Notes under the pieces: model-generated | What the model saw: only the letters and a program-made list of their open reading frames with translations | What the model was told of the DNA's origin: nothing | Database searches by the model: none | Made by a program: the position numbers and the translations under genes | Shown here: positions 45,172 through 54,866 of the stretch, one piece after another | Layout: each line of letters opens with the position of its first letter | How positions within the stretch are numbered: the stretch's first letter is position 1 | Origin: Methanolobus bombayensis | Lineage (GTDB): Archaea > Halobacteriota > Methanosarcinia > Methanosarcinales > Methanosarcinaceae | Reading direction: 5' to 3' | Assembly: GCF_017873415.1 (NCBI RefSeq) | Contig: NZ_JAGGKD010000006.1 | Span: 1-64,000 of the forward strand | DNA: 64,000 bases

Positions 45172-46376
45172 CAGCAACTGTCATCAGAAAATAGCTTCTT
45201 TGCAAAGGCCATTCTCTCTTGAAGATCCGGACCTTCAAATTCCTCTGCGACCTTTTCAAGCATGGCAGGTATTGGAATATTCTGAGGACAGGCATCCAGG
45301 CACTGACCGCACTGCACACACTGTGAAGCGAAGTTTGTCCCGGCTCCCCTGAGAATTCCACCCAGTTTTGCTGCGTACATCATCTTAAGTCTGTCCTCAT
45401 CACCGAACATGTGAAGGTTGTTGTATGTATCGAAACATGCAGGGATATCAACATCTTCCGGACATGGCATACAATATCTGCATCCGGTACAGTTAATCGG
45501 CATCATTTTTCCATACTTCTCAGCCACTCTTTCCACAAGTTGCAGCTCTTTTTCACTTAATGATTCAGGAAGACCTTCGTCTGCGATCCTCAGATTCTCT
45601 TCAACATGTGCAGGTGCACTCATACCTGAAAGAACAACAGTAACTTCAGGGTGGTTCCATACCCATCTCAAAGCCCATTCAACCGGACTGCGTTTTTTTT
45701 CGGCAGCATTCCAGATATCCATAACTTCCTGTGGGACAGGATCTGCAAGATTCCCACCACGCAAAGGCTCCATTATAATAACACCAAGACCTTTGGAAGC
45801 AGCATATTCAAGGCCTGCTTTTCCTGCCTGAACATTAGTATCAAGGAAATTGTACTGTATCTGACAGAAATCCCAATTATAAGCGTCAACTATCGGTGCA
45901 AAATCTTCAGGTGTACCATGATATGAAAAACCTGCATTTATTATACGCCCATCGGCTTTGGCCCTGTCAAGGAACTCAAGTACTCCAAGATCCCTGATGT
46001 TTTCCCAGCTGCTGGACACAAGACTGTGTATAAGATAATAATCGATATGATCGGTGTTGAGTTTCTCAAGCTGTGCATTCAGGAACTTATCCATATCCTC
46101 TGGTTTTTTAACTATCCACTGAGGTTGCTTTGTAGCAAGCTTCACTTTCTCCCTGTATCCATGTGCAAGTGCCCTGGCAAGGAAAGGCTCACTTTCTCCC
46201 ATGTGATAAGGCCAGGCTGTATCAACATAATTAACTCCATTATCGATGGAATAGCGAACCATATCAGTTGCAGTCTTCTCATCGATGCTTCCGTCCTCTT
46301 TTGTTGGAAGACGCATGGCCCCGAAACCCAGTATTGAAAGTTCATCGCCGTTCTTTGGCATTTTCCTGTATAACAT
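45171..46376 (-). CDS. Aldo/keto reductase with C-terminal 4Fe-4S domain
   Basis: NAD(P)H-type aldo/keto reductase TIM barrel of about 290 residues joined to a ferredoxin domain, total 401. The barrel has the catalytic tetrad region (VDTAWPYHMGESEPFL, LATKQPQWI, DYYLIHSLV). The C-terminal part has CTGCRYCMPCPEDVDIPAC, with another CVQCGQCLDACPQNIPIP group. The ferredoxin part suggests that it takes electrons from ferredoxin rather than only NADPH. The substrate is unknown. Confidence 0.9.
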   Translation of the reverse strand: MLYRKMPKNGDELSILGFGAMRLPTKEDGSIDEKTATDMVRYSIDNGVNYVDTAWPYHMGESEPFLARALAHGYREKVKLATKQPQWIVKKPEDMDKFLNAQLEKLNTDHIDYYLIHSLVSSSWENIRDLGVLEFLDRAKADGRIINAGFSYHGTPEDFAPIVDAYNWDFCQIQYNFLDTNVQAGKAGLEYAASKGLGVIIMEPLRGGNLADPVPQEVMDIWNAAEKKRSPVEWALRWVWNHPEVTVVLSGMSAPAHVEENLRIADEGLPESLSEKELQLVERVAEKYGKMMPINCTGCRYCMPCPEDVDIPACFDTYNNLHMFGDEDRLKMMYAAKLGGILRGAGTNFASQCVQCGQCLDACPQNIPIPAMLEKVAEEFEGPDLQERMAFAKKLFSDDSC

Positions 46377-46496
46377 TAAATTTCTCCTCTTAATCTCTAA
46401 TTTCTGATTGTTTATGATTTAAACTATTCCTTATCCAATACTACACATAGTTTCTGCAAAGGAAATATAAATAAGAAAAATAGTCCAATTTCCTGC

Positions 46497-47198
46497 ATGC
46501 CTCCTGCAGAAACCTCAAAAAATAAGACACCTCATCTTCCAGAGGATTATGATACTAAGATATCTGCTGTTCTTCCATATTACAGGACCTTTCATCAGGA
46601 AACGATTAATCTTATAAAATCACTTCCTCAAGCACCTACTGTCTGGATGGACACCGGATGCGGTACAGGAACGTTTGTCTCAAAAGCCATCGAACATTTT
46701 CCTGATACAAAGTTCCTGATGATTGATCCTTCCGAGGGAATGCTGAAGCACACAAAGAAAAAACTCTCATCATTTTCCAGTGGTAAAGTGAAAATACTTG
46801 AAGCATCCACAACTCAGGACTTCACTCAGGAACTCAATGAAAAACCGGATGTCATCACTGCTATCCAGTGCCATCACTATCTTGACATGGAAAACAGGAA
46901 AAAAGCAGTAAAGAAATGCTATGAACTGCTGAAAAAAGGAGGATTTTTTATCACTTTCGAGAATATCAACCCTCTTACTGAAGAGGGTATCAGCGTTGGA
47001 AAGCGATACTGGGGCGATTTCCAGAGAGTTCATGCAAGAACTGAGGATGAAATAGAGATTCACCTTGAACGATTTGGAACTGAATATTTCCCCATCACAG
47101 TTGAGGAACATCTCAAGCTGCTAAGGGAAACCGGATTCAGAACCGTTGAGCTGTTCTGGTATTCTTACATGCAGGCTGGTTTCTACTGCATTAAGTAG
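46497..47198 (+). CDS. Class I SAM-dependent methyltransferase
   Basis: A 233-residue Rossmann-fold methyltransferase. Motif I is VWMDTGCGTGTFVSKAI, motif II is around FLMIDPSEGMLKH and post-I KVKILEAS; VITAIQCHHYLD and LLKKGGFFITFENINPL correspond to motifs III-IV. The substrate is unknown. It appears leaderless (ATG about 50 bases after an AT-rich TATA-like region) and converges with the psiE-like gene, sharing a hairpin. Confidence 0.88.
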   Translation: MPPAETSKNKTPHLPEDYDTKISAVLPYYRTFHQETINLIKSLPQAPTVWMDTGCGTGTFVSKAIEHFPDTKFLMIDPSEGMLKHTKKKLSSFSSGKVKILEASTTQDFTQELNEKPDVITAIQCHHYLDMENRKKAVKKCYELLKKGGFFITFENINPLTEEGISVGKRYWGDFQRVHARTEDEIEIHLERFGTEYFPITVEEHLKLLRETGFRTVELFWYSYMQAGFYCIK

Positions 47199-47200
47199 TC

Positions 47201-47232
47201 AAAAAGTGAAACATTATTTTGCTTCACTTTTT
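47201..47232. terminator. Bidirectional terminator between the methyltransferase and the PsiE-like gene
   Basis: AAAAAGTGAA (47201-47210) is the exact reverse complement of TTCACTTTTT (47223-47232). It lies 3 bases after the methyltransferase stop and includes the stop of the facing gene. Confidence 0.65.
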
Positions 47233-47687
47233 TCCTCTGATGTAAACATGGAATCCTGATGTTCAAATGGATGAAACTTAACAGCAATTCCACGTACTAT
47301 ACCCAGAACTAAAAGTAATGCTGCAAATACAAGCAAAGTTTCTGTGTCAAATTCCTGTCCATATATGAGTACGGTTATCTCACGCATGACTATCAGAATG
47401 GTCGCATCGGTCACATATGTGAGCCTGATTCTTTCATGGACCTGGTAATCTGCAAAAGCCTTAAAAAAATCAATAAGCACAAAGATTGTCAGTACACTGT
47501 ATACTACCTGACTGAAACCACCTTTTTTAAGCCATACCAGTCCGATATTCTGGAAAACATTGAACATTCCTACTATTATCGCTAGCAGAAGTATGTACAG
47601 GATAACAATTGTCACAATATTGATAACTTTTCTGAATATCCTATCGTGTGTAAACATATTATATGCCATAAACCCAGCCAATTTCAT
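47214..47687 (-). CDS. PsiE-type membrane protein
   Basis: A 157-residue protein with four membrane helices, of the phosphate-starvation-inducible PsiE family (VINIVTIVILYILLLAIIVGMF, VVYSVLTIFVLIDFF, VTDATILIVMREITVLIYG, then LLVFAALLLVLGIVRGIAVKF). The biochemical role is not known. No phosphate gene is adjacent. Confidence 0.85.
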   Translation of the reverse strand: MKLAGFMAYNMFTHDRIFRKVINIVTIVILYILLLAIIVGMFNVFQNIGLVWLKKGGFSQVVYSVLTIFVLIDFFKAFADYQVHERIRLTYVTDATILIVMREITVLIYGQEFDTETLLVFAALLLVLGIVRGIAVKFHPFEHQDSMFTSEEKSEAK

Positions 47688-47781
47688 TATAAAATAGAGT
47701 TAGTTCATTATATGCATATCATGTATTTCTTTTCTGCCATTGATGATTGTCTTAAAAGACTATATGCAGAAAAATTCCAAT

Positions 47782-48939
47782 TTAGTATCTCAGCAGCGCA
47801 CCCACAACATCATCGGAATCCAGAAAATCTTCTTTTTCCACAAACTCAACATTTGCACCTGTGCGCTGTGCCAGTTCATAGAGTTCTTCAACCACATCCA
47901 CAGTTGATGTTGGACCTCCACACCTTTCACATTCTTTCGGAGGTTTAGAATTTGACTGCAGGTTCTGGCATCTTTCACATAGCCAACCCGGAACCGATGA
48001 GTCCTTAATTATCAGCAGAGTGTTAACTCTTGCCTGTTCAAGTGACGCTTTTACATCTTCAATTCCATAGACTGCCAGCCCACCTTTGAGGATCTCACTT
48101 TTCAGTTCTTCAGCAGCACTTCTTGATTTAGATTTTTCATTTTCCTGCAGCACGGCATCTCCAGCTTCAACCAGTTCATCCTCAGGAATATCAATAGGAA
48201 CATCAACAACACCCAGAACCTTTTGCTGAACTTCCTGTGGAAGAATTTCCATAAGGTGCTGTTTTGCTTCTCCAGGTCCTGCAAGAACAAAGCCTCTTGT
48301 TTGTAACTGGTCACAGGTTCCCTGAACATTATCGGCAACTTCAGAAAGGAAGGATTTGATAGCTCCTTTTCTCAGATGATTGAAACGCATCTGACTCCAA
48401 CCTCCTTTTTTGTGCTTATTCATCAGGTCGGTTGAGAGGTGTTTTTTCTCCTCTGCAATATCGGAACGTATACATGTGAACCTGGCTTCACGGGAATCCA
48501 CCAGAAGCACACCGTAGTCTTCATAATCTGCCCTGAGTTTTGCCAGTGGAAGCAGATACGGTGACGTGTCAAGGACAAAGGACTGCTCTGGTTCCACTGC
48601 AAGCCTGTAAACATGCAGGAATGATTCTTTTGAGCTTGCAAAAATGATTCTGCCCTTTTCACCTGAGATTGGCTCATCAAAAACAGAGGATTCTGCCATT
48701 TCAAAGGTCTTTTCAAATTCAGACCTAAGGTCAGGATCTAAAGCCTTTTTGATGGCACTGAACCTTGAATCTACAAAGATGCGGTTAAGATGCTCATTTT
48801 CCCTTCCGGATACAGGCAGGTAAACGGAAAGATAGACATCCTGCTCATCATATATCTCAGCCAGTGCCCTGATATCAATATCCGTAACAGGAGACAACTC
48901 TTCACTTATCATCTTATTATGACCTTCAAACGATTGCAT
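47782..48939 (-). CDS. Vms1/eRF1-like (VLRF1-type) protein with zinc ribbon
   Basis: A 385-residue protein related to eRF1 and to Vms1/ANKZF1, which release nascent chains from stalled ribosomes. The central domain has KKGGWSQMRFNHLRKGAI (GG at 180-181, Q at 184), matching the release-factor-like loop with a catalytic glutamine. A downstream GFVLAGPGEAKQHL and an eRF1 domain 3-like GLAVYGIEDVKASLEQARV follow. A zinc ribbon (CERCQNLQ and ECERCGG) lies near the C-terminus. Start may be at 48912 (MISEELSPV), after GAAGGTCAT. The assignment to ribosome quality control is inference. Confidence 0.8.
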   Translation of the reverse strand: MQSFEGHNKMISEELSPVTDIDIRALAEIYDEQDVYLSVYLPVSGRENEHLNRIFVDSRFSAIKKALDPDLRSEFEKTFEMAESSVFDEPISGEKGRIIFASSKESFLHVYRLAVEPEQSFVLDTSPYLLPLAKLRADYEDYGVLLVDSREARFTCIRSDIAEEKKHLSTDLMNKHKKGGWSQMRFNHLRKGAIKSFLSEVADNVQGTCDQLQTRGFVLAGPGEAKQHLMEILPQEVQQKVLGVVDVPIDIPEDELVEAGDAVLQENEKSKSRSAAEELKSEILKGGLAVYGIEDVKASLEQARVNTLLIIKDSSVPGWLCERCQNLQSNSKPPKECERCGGPTSTVDVVEELYELAQRTGANVEFVEKEDFLDSDDVVGALLRY

Positions 48940-49317
48940 AAAATATCTAATATCGAGTTCTATTTAAATTTATTTAGTAGATTTCATTGATAGAAATAGA
49001 ATCAAAAAGAGGATATAGATATTATTTTAGATTTAGTACATCAAACTGTGGAATTAAGATGAAAATAACCATTTATGACTCTCTACTGGAAATAAAGGGG
49101 TCTTAGATTGCTCTACGTCCTAATAGAAGTATTATGCTCACAGATATTAGTATTTATGATGACATGAAAGCAATTCTCTGCTAGTAGCTTCAAAGATTTT
49201 AAATGCAATTATATTTAATCATATTATGGGCTTGTTAAAAGTGGGTACTGCTATATGCAGTTATACTTTTGGGATGAAACTTTACGCATAAAAATAGAAC
49301 TTTAACAGAGAAGGTGT
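48940..49317. other. Gene-free stretch before cysE
   Basis: AT-rich, with several TATA-like words but no supported gene. A 15-codon frame after ATGAAAATAACC is too short to call. Confidence 0.4.
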
Positions 49318-49332
49318 GTTAACGCTGTTAAC
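49318..49332 (+). promoter_or_regulatory. Twin GTTAAC site upstream of cysE
   Basis: GTTAAC-GCT-GTTAAC, where each half is itself a palindrome. It ends 37 bases before the ATG at 49370. A regulator site for the cysteine operon is possible. Confidence 0.3.
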
Positions 49333-49369
49333 ATTGAAAACAAGAGAATATTGATAAGATGTGACAAAT

Positions 49370-50332
49370 ATGGAAAAAACATCAACTGAACAGAGAAGAT
49401 GCACGATACTGAACTCCATGGTCGATAACATATATAGCCCGGAAATTCCGGAAATAGTAGACCTTGTCGTCAACAGTTGCTCGGACAGAGGATGTTTTGA
49501 CCACCTGGAAGCTGCTGTAATACCATCCCGGGAAGCACTTATAGAAATTATCGACCTGATAAAAGACATTCTCTTTCCCGGTTATTTCGGAGACCAGACA
49601 GTTGACAGAAATACTTTGCCCTATCATCTGGGAAACGAAATAACCGAATTGTTCAGAAAGCTGTCAGAGCAGATCACTAACAGTATTATACATGAGTGCA
49701 AGCGCTGCGATGAGGAATGCACTGATTGTATCGACCAGGGACACGAAGAGACATTGCGATTCCTGAGAAAGATACCTGATATAAGATCCATGCTGGCTTC
49801 AGATATCATTGCCACATATGAAGGTGATCCTGCAGCCAAGAACTATGATGAGATTATCTTCAGCTATCCGGGAATATTTGCCATGACCGTTTACAGGTCA
49901 GCACATGAACTGCACAAACAGGGAATATCAATAATTCCCAGAATAATGACAGAGTATGCTCATAGTGTTGTGGGAATAGACATACATCCAGGTGCAAAGA
50001 TCGGAAAAGGATTTTTTATTGACCATGGTACTGGTGTTGTTATCGGGGAAACCTGTGAGATAGGGGACAATGTCCGCATCTATCAGGGAGTTACCCTTGG
50101 TTCCCTGAGTTTTCCAAAAGATGAATTAGGTAAAATAATCAGGGATCAGAAAAGACATCCTACAATTGAGGATGATGTTATAATCTATTCTAATGCAACC
50201 ATTCTTGGTGGAGATACCATAATTGGAACAAGATCAGTGATAGGTGGTAATGTATGGATAACAAAATCTGTTCCACCTGATACAAAGGTCATTATCGAAG
50301 AACCAAGACTCATTTTCAAGGAGAAAAAATGA
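49370..50332 (+). CDS. cysE: Serine O-acetyltransferase with long N-terminal part
   Basis: Acetylates serine with acetyl-CoA, the first step of cysteine synthesis; 320 residues. The C-terminal half is a left-handed beta helix of hexapeptide repeats with the catalytic histidines in [11 protein letters not shown] and [11 protein letters not shown], and [17 protein letters not shown]. The N-terminal helical part includes a cysteine cluster ([12 protein letters not shown], near residues 105-120) that is not typical of short CysE forms and may bind metal. ATG at 49370 with GTGA just upstream; GTG at 49361 is an alternative. The next gene is cysK. Confidence 0.9.
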   Translation: MEKTSTEQRRCTILNSMVDNIYSPEIPEIVDLVVNSCSDRGCFDHLEAAVIPSREALIEIIDLIKDILFPGYFGDQTVDRNTLPYHLGNEITELFRKLSEQITNSIIHECKRCDEECTDCIDQGHEETLRFLRKIPDIRSMLASDIIATYEGDPAAKNYDEIIFSYPGIFAMTVYRSAHELHKQGISIIPRIMTEYAHSVVGIDIHPGAKIGKGFFIDHGTGVVIGETCEIGDNVRIYQGVTLGSLSFPKDELGKIIRDQKRHPTIEDDVIIYSNATILGGDTIIGTRSVIGGNVWITKSVPPDTKVIIEEPRLIFKEKK

Positions 50333-51284
50333 ACATAATAAGGGAGTTGGTAAAATTCGCATTTATGAGGATATAACAAAAACTGTTGGAAACACGCCAC
50401 TTGTAAGGCTGAACAAGATAACTGAAGGCTGCCATGCAACTGTAGTCGGCAAGGTTGAATCCTTTAATCCTTTAAGTTCAGTCAAGGACCGTATTGCTCT
50501 TAATATGATAGAAACGGCTGAAAATGATGGGATCCTCAAAAAGGATTCTGTAATAATAGAACCAACATCAGGAAACACAGGAATAGGACTTGCGTTTGTC
50601 TGTGCTGCTAAAGGATATCGCCTCATCCTCACAATGCCTGAAACCATGAGCATTGAAAGAAGGAAGATACTCAGGATGCTGGGCGCTGAAATCGTTCTCA
50701 CCCCTGGTAGCAAAGGTATGAACGGAGCCATCAGTGAAGCTGAAGAGATGGCAAAGAAAACTGAGAACTCTTTTGTTCCTCACCAATTTATGAACCCTGC
50801 AAATCCAGATATCCATCGCCGTACCACCGCCGAAGAGATATGGAAGGATACGGATGGTAAAATAGATTATCTTGTGGCAGGTGTCGGTACAGGAGGAACG
50901 ATTACCGGAATCTCTGAAGTTATCAAAGACCGGAAGCCTTCTTTTAAAGCAATAGCTGTTGAACCGGAAGATTCACCTGTAATATCGGGTGGAAATCCCG
51001 GACCTCATAAGATACAGGGGATTGGTGCCGGTTTTATCCCTGATGTCCTGAATACTGAAATTATTGACGAGGTTGTAAAAATCAGCAATGAGGATGCTTT
51101 TGAAACTGCAAGACAGATGGCAAAAAAGGAAGGAATACTTGTTGGAATCTCATGTGGTGCAGCTCTTCACGCAGCCCTGGAACTTGCCAGGAGGGAAGAG
51201 AATATCGGAAAAATGATAGTTGTGATATTGCCGGATACCGGTGAGAGATATCTTAGTACAGCACTTGCTGAATTTGATGAATAA
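50329..51284 (+). CDS. cysK: O-acetylserine sulfhydrylase (cysteine synthase), frame break near the start
   Basis: PLP enzyme that makes cysteine from O-acetylserine and sulfide. The PLP lysine is in [11 protein letters not shown] (codon 50484-50486). [22 protein letters not shown] and the C-terminal [12 protein letters not shown] and PDTGERYLS are clear. The ATG at 50329 overlaps the cysE stop and has GGAG 5 bases upstream, but its frame ends at a TAA near 50374. The enzyme frame ([19 protein letters not shown]) has no ATG, GTG or TTG until 50505, which lies after the PLP lysine. One extra G in the GGG run at 50342-50344 would restore a single frame. Confidence 0.88.
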
Positions 51285-51497
51285 AATCAGAAACAACTTT
51301 TCACTTAAGAGATTTGTAGCTGTTCTTGAATCTTTTATCATCATTTTTTTATTTTAATCCAAAACCTATATATCCAATCAAATTCAATTTTTATTTGGGA
51401 GTAGTAGAATTCAAAACCTGTGACACGGAGTTATGACTCTGTTTTTCCGGGTTTCCTTGTTATTGGAATATCTGATAAAAGATACCGGAGTGATTGC

Positions 51498-52556
51498 ATG
51501 GTCAATATAAGACCTTTTAGGGAAGAGGACAACGATACCCTGTTGGACATTGAAAGGCTATGTCCTCAGGGAAATGAAGAATGTGCAATAATCATTGACA
51601 AGGGACCGGATATAACAGCAAGATATGAGATTTATGACAACTGGGAGATCCGTGTCGCAGAGAAGAATGCCGCCGCTGTGGGGTGGATAGGGTGGACAAT
51701 AAAACAAGGATTGGATGAACCATATCTTTACATTGTAGAAGTTATGGTTCATCCTGGCCACAAAGATCTGGGAATTGAAGTCGAACTTATAGGGGAAGCA
51801 GAAAAAGCTGCATCTGAAATAAAGGCTTCTTATATCTATTGTTATGCTTATGAACCAAATGAAGAGTTCATCGATCTTTTTGAAAAACTGGGCTACATGA
51901 AGGAGAAAACCATACAGGCCATTTCAATTTCAGCTTATAAAAAGGAAAAGATAGAAAGCGGATATGAAATTGAGAGAATAAATCCTGATGATATCCATGA
52001 AACCATCAAGCTGATCAATAGCTATTACCATGGAAATGCTCAATTCTACCCATTTACCACAGAGAAATTCAGGGACTATACTGAAAGAATACTTGGATAC
52101 GGTCTTGAGAATTTCATTGTGGCAAAATGGAAAGGATATATTGTCGCATGCGCAGGTTTCTGGGACTGCTCGGTCCTTATGGAAGTCACATACACAAAAG
52201 AACCGATGATGTGGAAGATCATGGCAAATGCATATGGAATACTCAGACACTTGGCCAGGATGCCGGATATTCCATCGGAAGGCGAGGTGTGCAAATTGCA
52301 TTCGATTGTTGATTTCGCATTTGAACAGGACCACAGTCTTGCAATGGAAGAGATAATTGACTACTTCAATAACCTGATGTTCGATACAAACTGCAAGTTC
52401 TTCGGAGCATACATCGATCCTGATGATCCGATCCATGGAATAATGAAGAAGTTCAAGCCCATGTATGAGAATCTATACCTCTACGCAAAACCAATCTCAG
52501 GAAAAGTGCCTGATCTTAGCCGGACATACGTAGATTGCAGAGATACTATACTATAA
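51498..52556 (+). CDS. Tandem GNAT acetyltransferase-like protein
   Basis: A 352-residue protein with an N-terminal GNAT domain (VNIRPFREEDNDTLLDIERL; acetyl-CoA site around VEVMVHPGHKDLGIEVELI) and a second GNAT-like half (from YEIERINPDDIHETIKLIN). The second half keeps the fold but I cannot see a good acetyl-CoA loop there. Start at 51498 after GGAGTGAT; the extra residues up to 51420 have no support. It lies alone between cysK and dinB. The substrate is unknown. Confidence 0.8.
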   Translation: MVNIRPFREEDNDTLLDIERLCPQGNEECAIIIDKGPDITARYEIYDNWEIRVAEKNAAAVGWIGWTIKQGLDEPYLYIVEVMVHPGHKDLGIEVELIGEAEKAASEIKASYIYCYAYEPNEEFIDLFEKLGYMKEKTIQAISISAYKKEKIESGYEIERINPDDIHETIKLINSYYHGNAQFYPFTTEKFRDYTERILGYGLENFIVAKWKGYIVACAGFWDCSVLMEVTYTKEPMMWKIMANAYGILRHLARMPDIPSEGEVCKLHSIVDFAFEQDHSLAMEEIIDYFNNLMFDTNCKFFGAYIDPDDPIHGIMKKFKPMYENLYLYAKPISGKVPDLSRTYVDCRDTIL

Positions 52557-52632
52557 ATATGAATCCTCTAATTCATTTTTCAATCAATTTTTCAGTTAAC
52601 CATAAAAGGCTCCTGAACATTCTTACTCAGTA

Positions 52633-53721
52633 ATGGAACGTGTGATAATTCATGTGGACATGGACTACTTCTATGCTGCAATAGAAGAGAGAGAAGACCC
52701 GGCACTCAAAGGGAAGGCTGTTGTTGTCTGCATGTATTCCAACCGTGGCGAATCAGGTGGAGCTGTAAGCACATCTAATTACATTGCAAGGGATGCCGGA
52801 ATACGTTCTGCAATGCCATGTAAACTTGCAATATCCAAAAAGCCTGATGCTGTTTTTCTTCCAGTACGCAAAGCCTTTTATGAAGAGGTTTCTGAAAATG
52901 TGATGGAGATCCTCAGATCTAATGCAGACAGCGAGGAAGCTTTTGAAAAGATAAGCATTGATGAGGCTTTTCTGGAGATCACCGAATCCTGCAACGGTGA
53001 TTATGATATTGCAAAGGAGATCGGTCTGAGGATAAAAGAAGAAGTGAAACTCAAGGAAAGAATAACCTGCTCAGTTGGCATCGGTCCCAACAAACTAATT
53101 GCCAAAATGGCATCTTCTTTCCGCAAGCCCGATGGAATAACTGTAATAAGACAGGAAGAAACTGAGGATTTTCTTAAATCGATGCCTGTGAAGAAATTAT
53201 GGGGAATCGGCAAGGTAACTGAGGATAAGCTGGCTGAAATGGAAATCACAACTGTTGAAGAACTGGCAGCTTTTGATGTTATGGAACTTATTTCTGTTTT
53301 TGGAAAAAAGAAAGGTATGTGGCTGAAAAAAGCTGCATCAGGTCAGGATGACAGTCCAGTGAAGGAGAGAACTGCAAGTGACCAGATAGGCAGGATGGCA
53401 TCACTAAAAAATGACAGCAGGAACGAGAATATGATATTTTCGTTGCTTGATGAGCTTATGGAGGATGTAATCGGCAAAGTCAAAAAAAGGAAAGTATCAT
53501 TCCGTTCTGTAACAGTAACCGTTATATTCTCAAATTTTAAAACTTCAACAAAAAGCAAAACCTTCAACCATGCTGTGAACGACAGGGAAATCCTTGATGA
53601 AAATGCTGTGGAACTGATGAAACAGTTCCTTGAAGAAAGCACTATTAACTTCAGACGCATCGGCGTGAGGGTTGGAAACCTGCAGGAAAGCACAGGACAA
53701 AAGAGCCTTTTTGATTTCTGA
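52633..53721 (+). CDS. dinB: DNA polymerase IV (Y family)
   Basis: Translesion DNA polymerase of 362 residues. Catalytic acids are in HVDMDYFYAAIE and SIDEAFLE. The helix-hairpin-helix region is at VKKLWGIGKVTEDKL and the little finger domain follows. The last residues GQKSLFDF form a PCNA-interacting (PIP) motif. The next gene starts 8 bases after its stop. Confidence 0.93.
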   Translation: MERVIIHVDMDYFYAAIEEREDPALKGKAVVVCMYSNRGESGGAVSTSNYIARDAGIRSAMPCKLAISKKPDAVFLPVRKAFYEEVSENVMEILRSNADSEEAFEKISIDEAFLEITESCNGDYDIAKEIGLRIKEEVKLKERITCSVGIGPNKLIAKMASSFRKPDGITVIRQEETEDFLKSMPVKKLWGIGKVTEDKLAEMEITTVEELAAFDVMELISVFGKKKGMWLKKAASGQDDSPVKERTASDQIGRMASLKNDSRNENMIFSLLDELMEDVIGKVKKRKVSFRSVTVTVIFSNFKTSTKSKTFNHAVNDREILDENAVELMKQFLEESTINFRRIGVRVGNLQESTGQKSLFDF

Positions 53722-53729
53722 GGATTACA

Positions 53730-54584
53730 ATGGCTGTATATGAGGAAAAATATTCAGAGAACAAGCCGGATGAAAATAACTGGAAAAGCCATCTCTACGA
53801 AATTATATTTGAGGCTGACACTCCTGCCGGGAAGAATTTCGATATAGTCCTGATAGTGAGCATCCTCCTGAGTGTACTTGTTGTCATGATAGACAGCGTA
53901 AAATCATTAAGACTTGCACACGGTGACCTGCTCCATGATATAGAATGGTTCTTCACCATACTTTTTACAATTGAATATGTTCTTCGAATGATTTGCGTCA
54001 AAAGCAAGACCAGATATGCAACCAGCATTTTAGGGATAATTGACCTGCTGGCCATCATGCCTACATACCTGAGCCTCTTCCTTCCGGGAAGCCAGTTCCT
54101 TCTGGTTATCAGGATACTCAGAGTGCTGAGAATATTCCGTATACTCAAACTTGTGAAATACCTGAACGAAGCTGAGCTGCTGATAACCGCATTAAAAGCA
54201 AGCAGCAGGAAAATTACTGTTTTCCTGTTTACGGTACTCACACTTGTTGTGATCCTTGGTTCCCTGATGTATCTTATAGAGGGAGAAGAGAACGGTTTTA
54301 CCAGCATACCCATGAGCATTCACTGGGCTATTGTTACACTTACAACAGTTGGTTATGGTGACATTGTACCGAAAACACCGCTTGGGATTGCGCTTTCTTC
54401 AGTTGTCATGATAATTGGTTACAGCATAATTGCTGTTCCAACAGGTATTGTAACAGCCGAGATAAGTTTTGCTTCAATTGAAGACAGGGAAAAGAAAAGA
54501 CCAAGGAATGTATGCAATAATTGTGGAAATGATAGAAACGATAGCGACGCCCTATTTTGTAAGCATTGTGGAACAAAATTATAA
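53730..54584 (+). CDS. Voltage-gated K+ channel-type protein with a C-terminal zinc ribbon
   Basis: Six-helix ion channel of 284 residues. S4 carries regular arginines (LLVIRILRVLRIFRILKLVKY). The pore has the K+ filter TTVGYGD (about residues 203-209) after MSIHWAIVTL. After S6 a short linker leads to a zinc ribbon (CNNCGNDRN, then FCKHCGTKL). A soluble zinc ribbon on a channel end is unusual and may sense redox state or metal or bind a partner. It follows dinB by 8 bases, which suggests a shared transcript. Confidence 0.88.
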   Translation: MAVYEEKYSENKPDENNWKSHLYEIIFEADTPAGKNFDIVLIVSILLSVLVVMIDSVKSLRLAHGDLLHDIEWFFTILFTIEYVLRMICVKSKTRYATSILGIIDLLAIMPTYLSLFLPGSQFLLVIRILRVLRIFRILKLVKYLNEAELLITALKASSRKITVFLFTVLTLVVILGSLMYLIEGEENGFTSIPMSIHWAIVTLTTVGYGDIVPKTPLGIALSSVVMIIGYSIIAVPTGIVTAEISFASIEDREKKRPRNVCNNCGNDRNDSDALFCKHCGTKL

Positions 54585-54806
54585 GATAAATATCAGATAT
54601 TGACTTTATAGTAAATATATGAGATTGGATATATTACGACTTTATAATATTATTGAGTCTCTGCACATAGATTTTGTGCATAATTTTTTAGAAGTATATG
54701 AATAATGAGGTGATATATCACACTCATGCTCATCATCATATACGCACATCCCGGATACATATAAATAGCAGAATTCTAGACAGTTTTCATCGTGATTTGG
54801 TCTTAT

Positions 54807-54831
54807 AACATTATACTAGTAATATAATGTT
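54807..54831 (+). promoter_or_regulatory. Palindrome upstream of the histidine kinase gene
   Basis: AACATTATA (54807-54815) and TATAATGTT (54823-54831) are exact inverted arms around CTAGTAA. It overlaps the TATA-like region and contains TAGTAATATA (54817-54826), the word repeated before the KaiC-like operon. It ends 35 bases before the kinase frame. The rest of 54585-54806 holds no gene that I support. Confidence 0.4.
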
Positions 54832-54866
54832 CCAATAACAAGCTAACCGTGCCCGAATCACAATAA

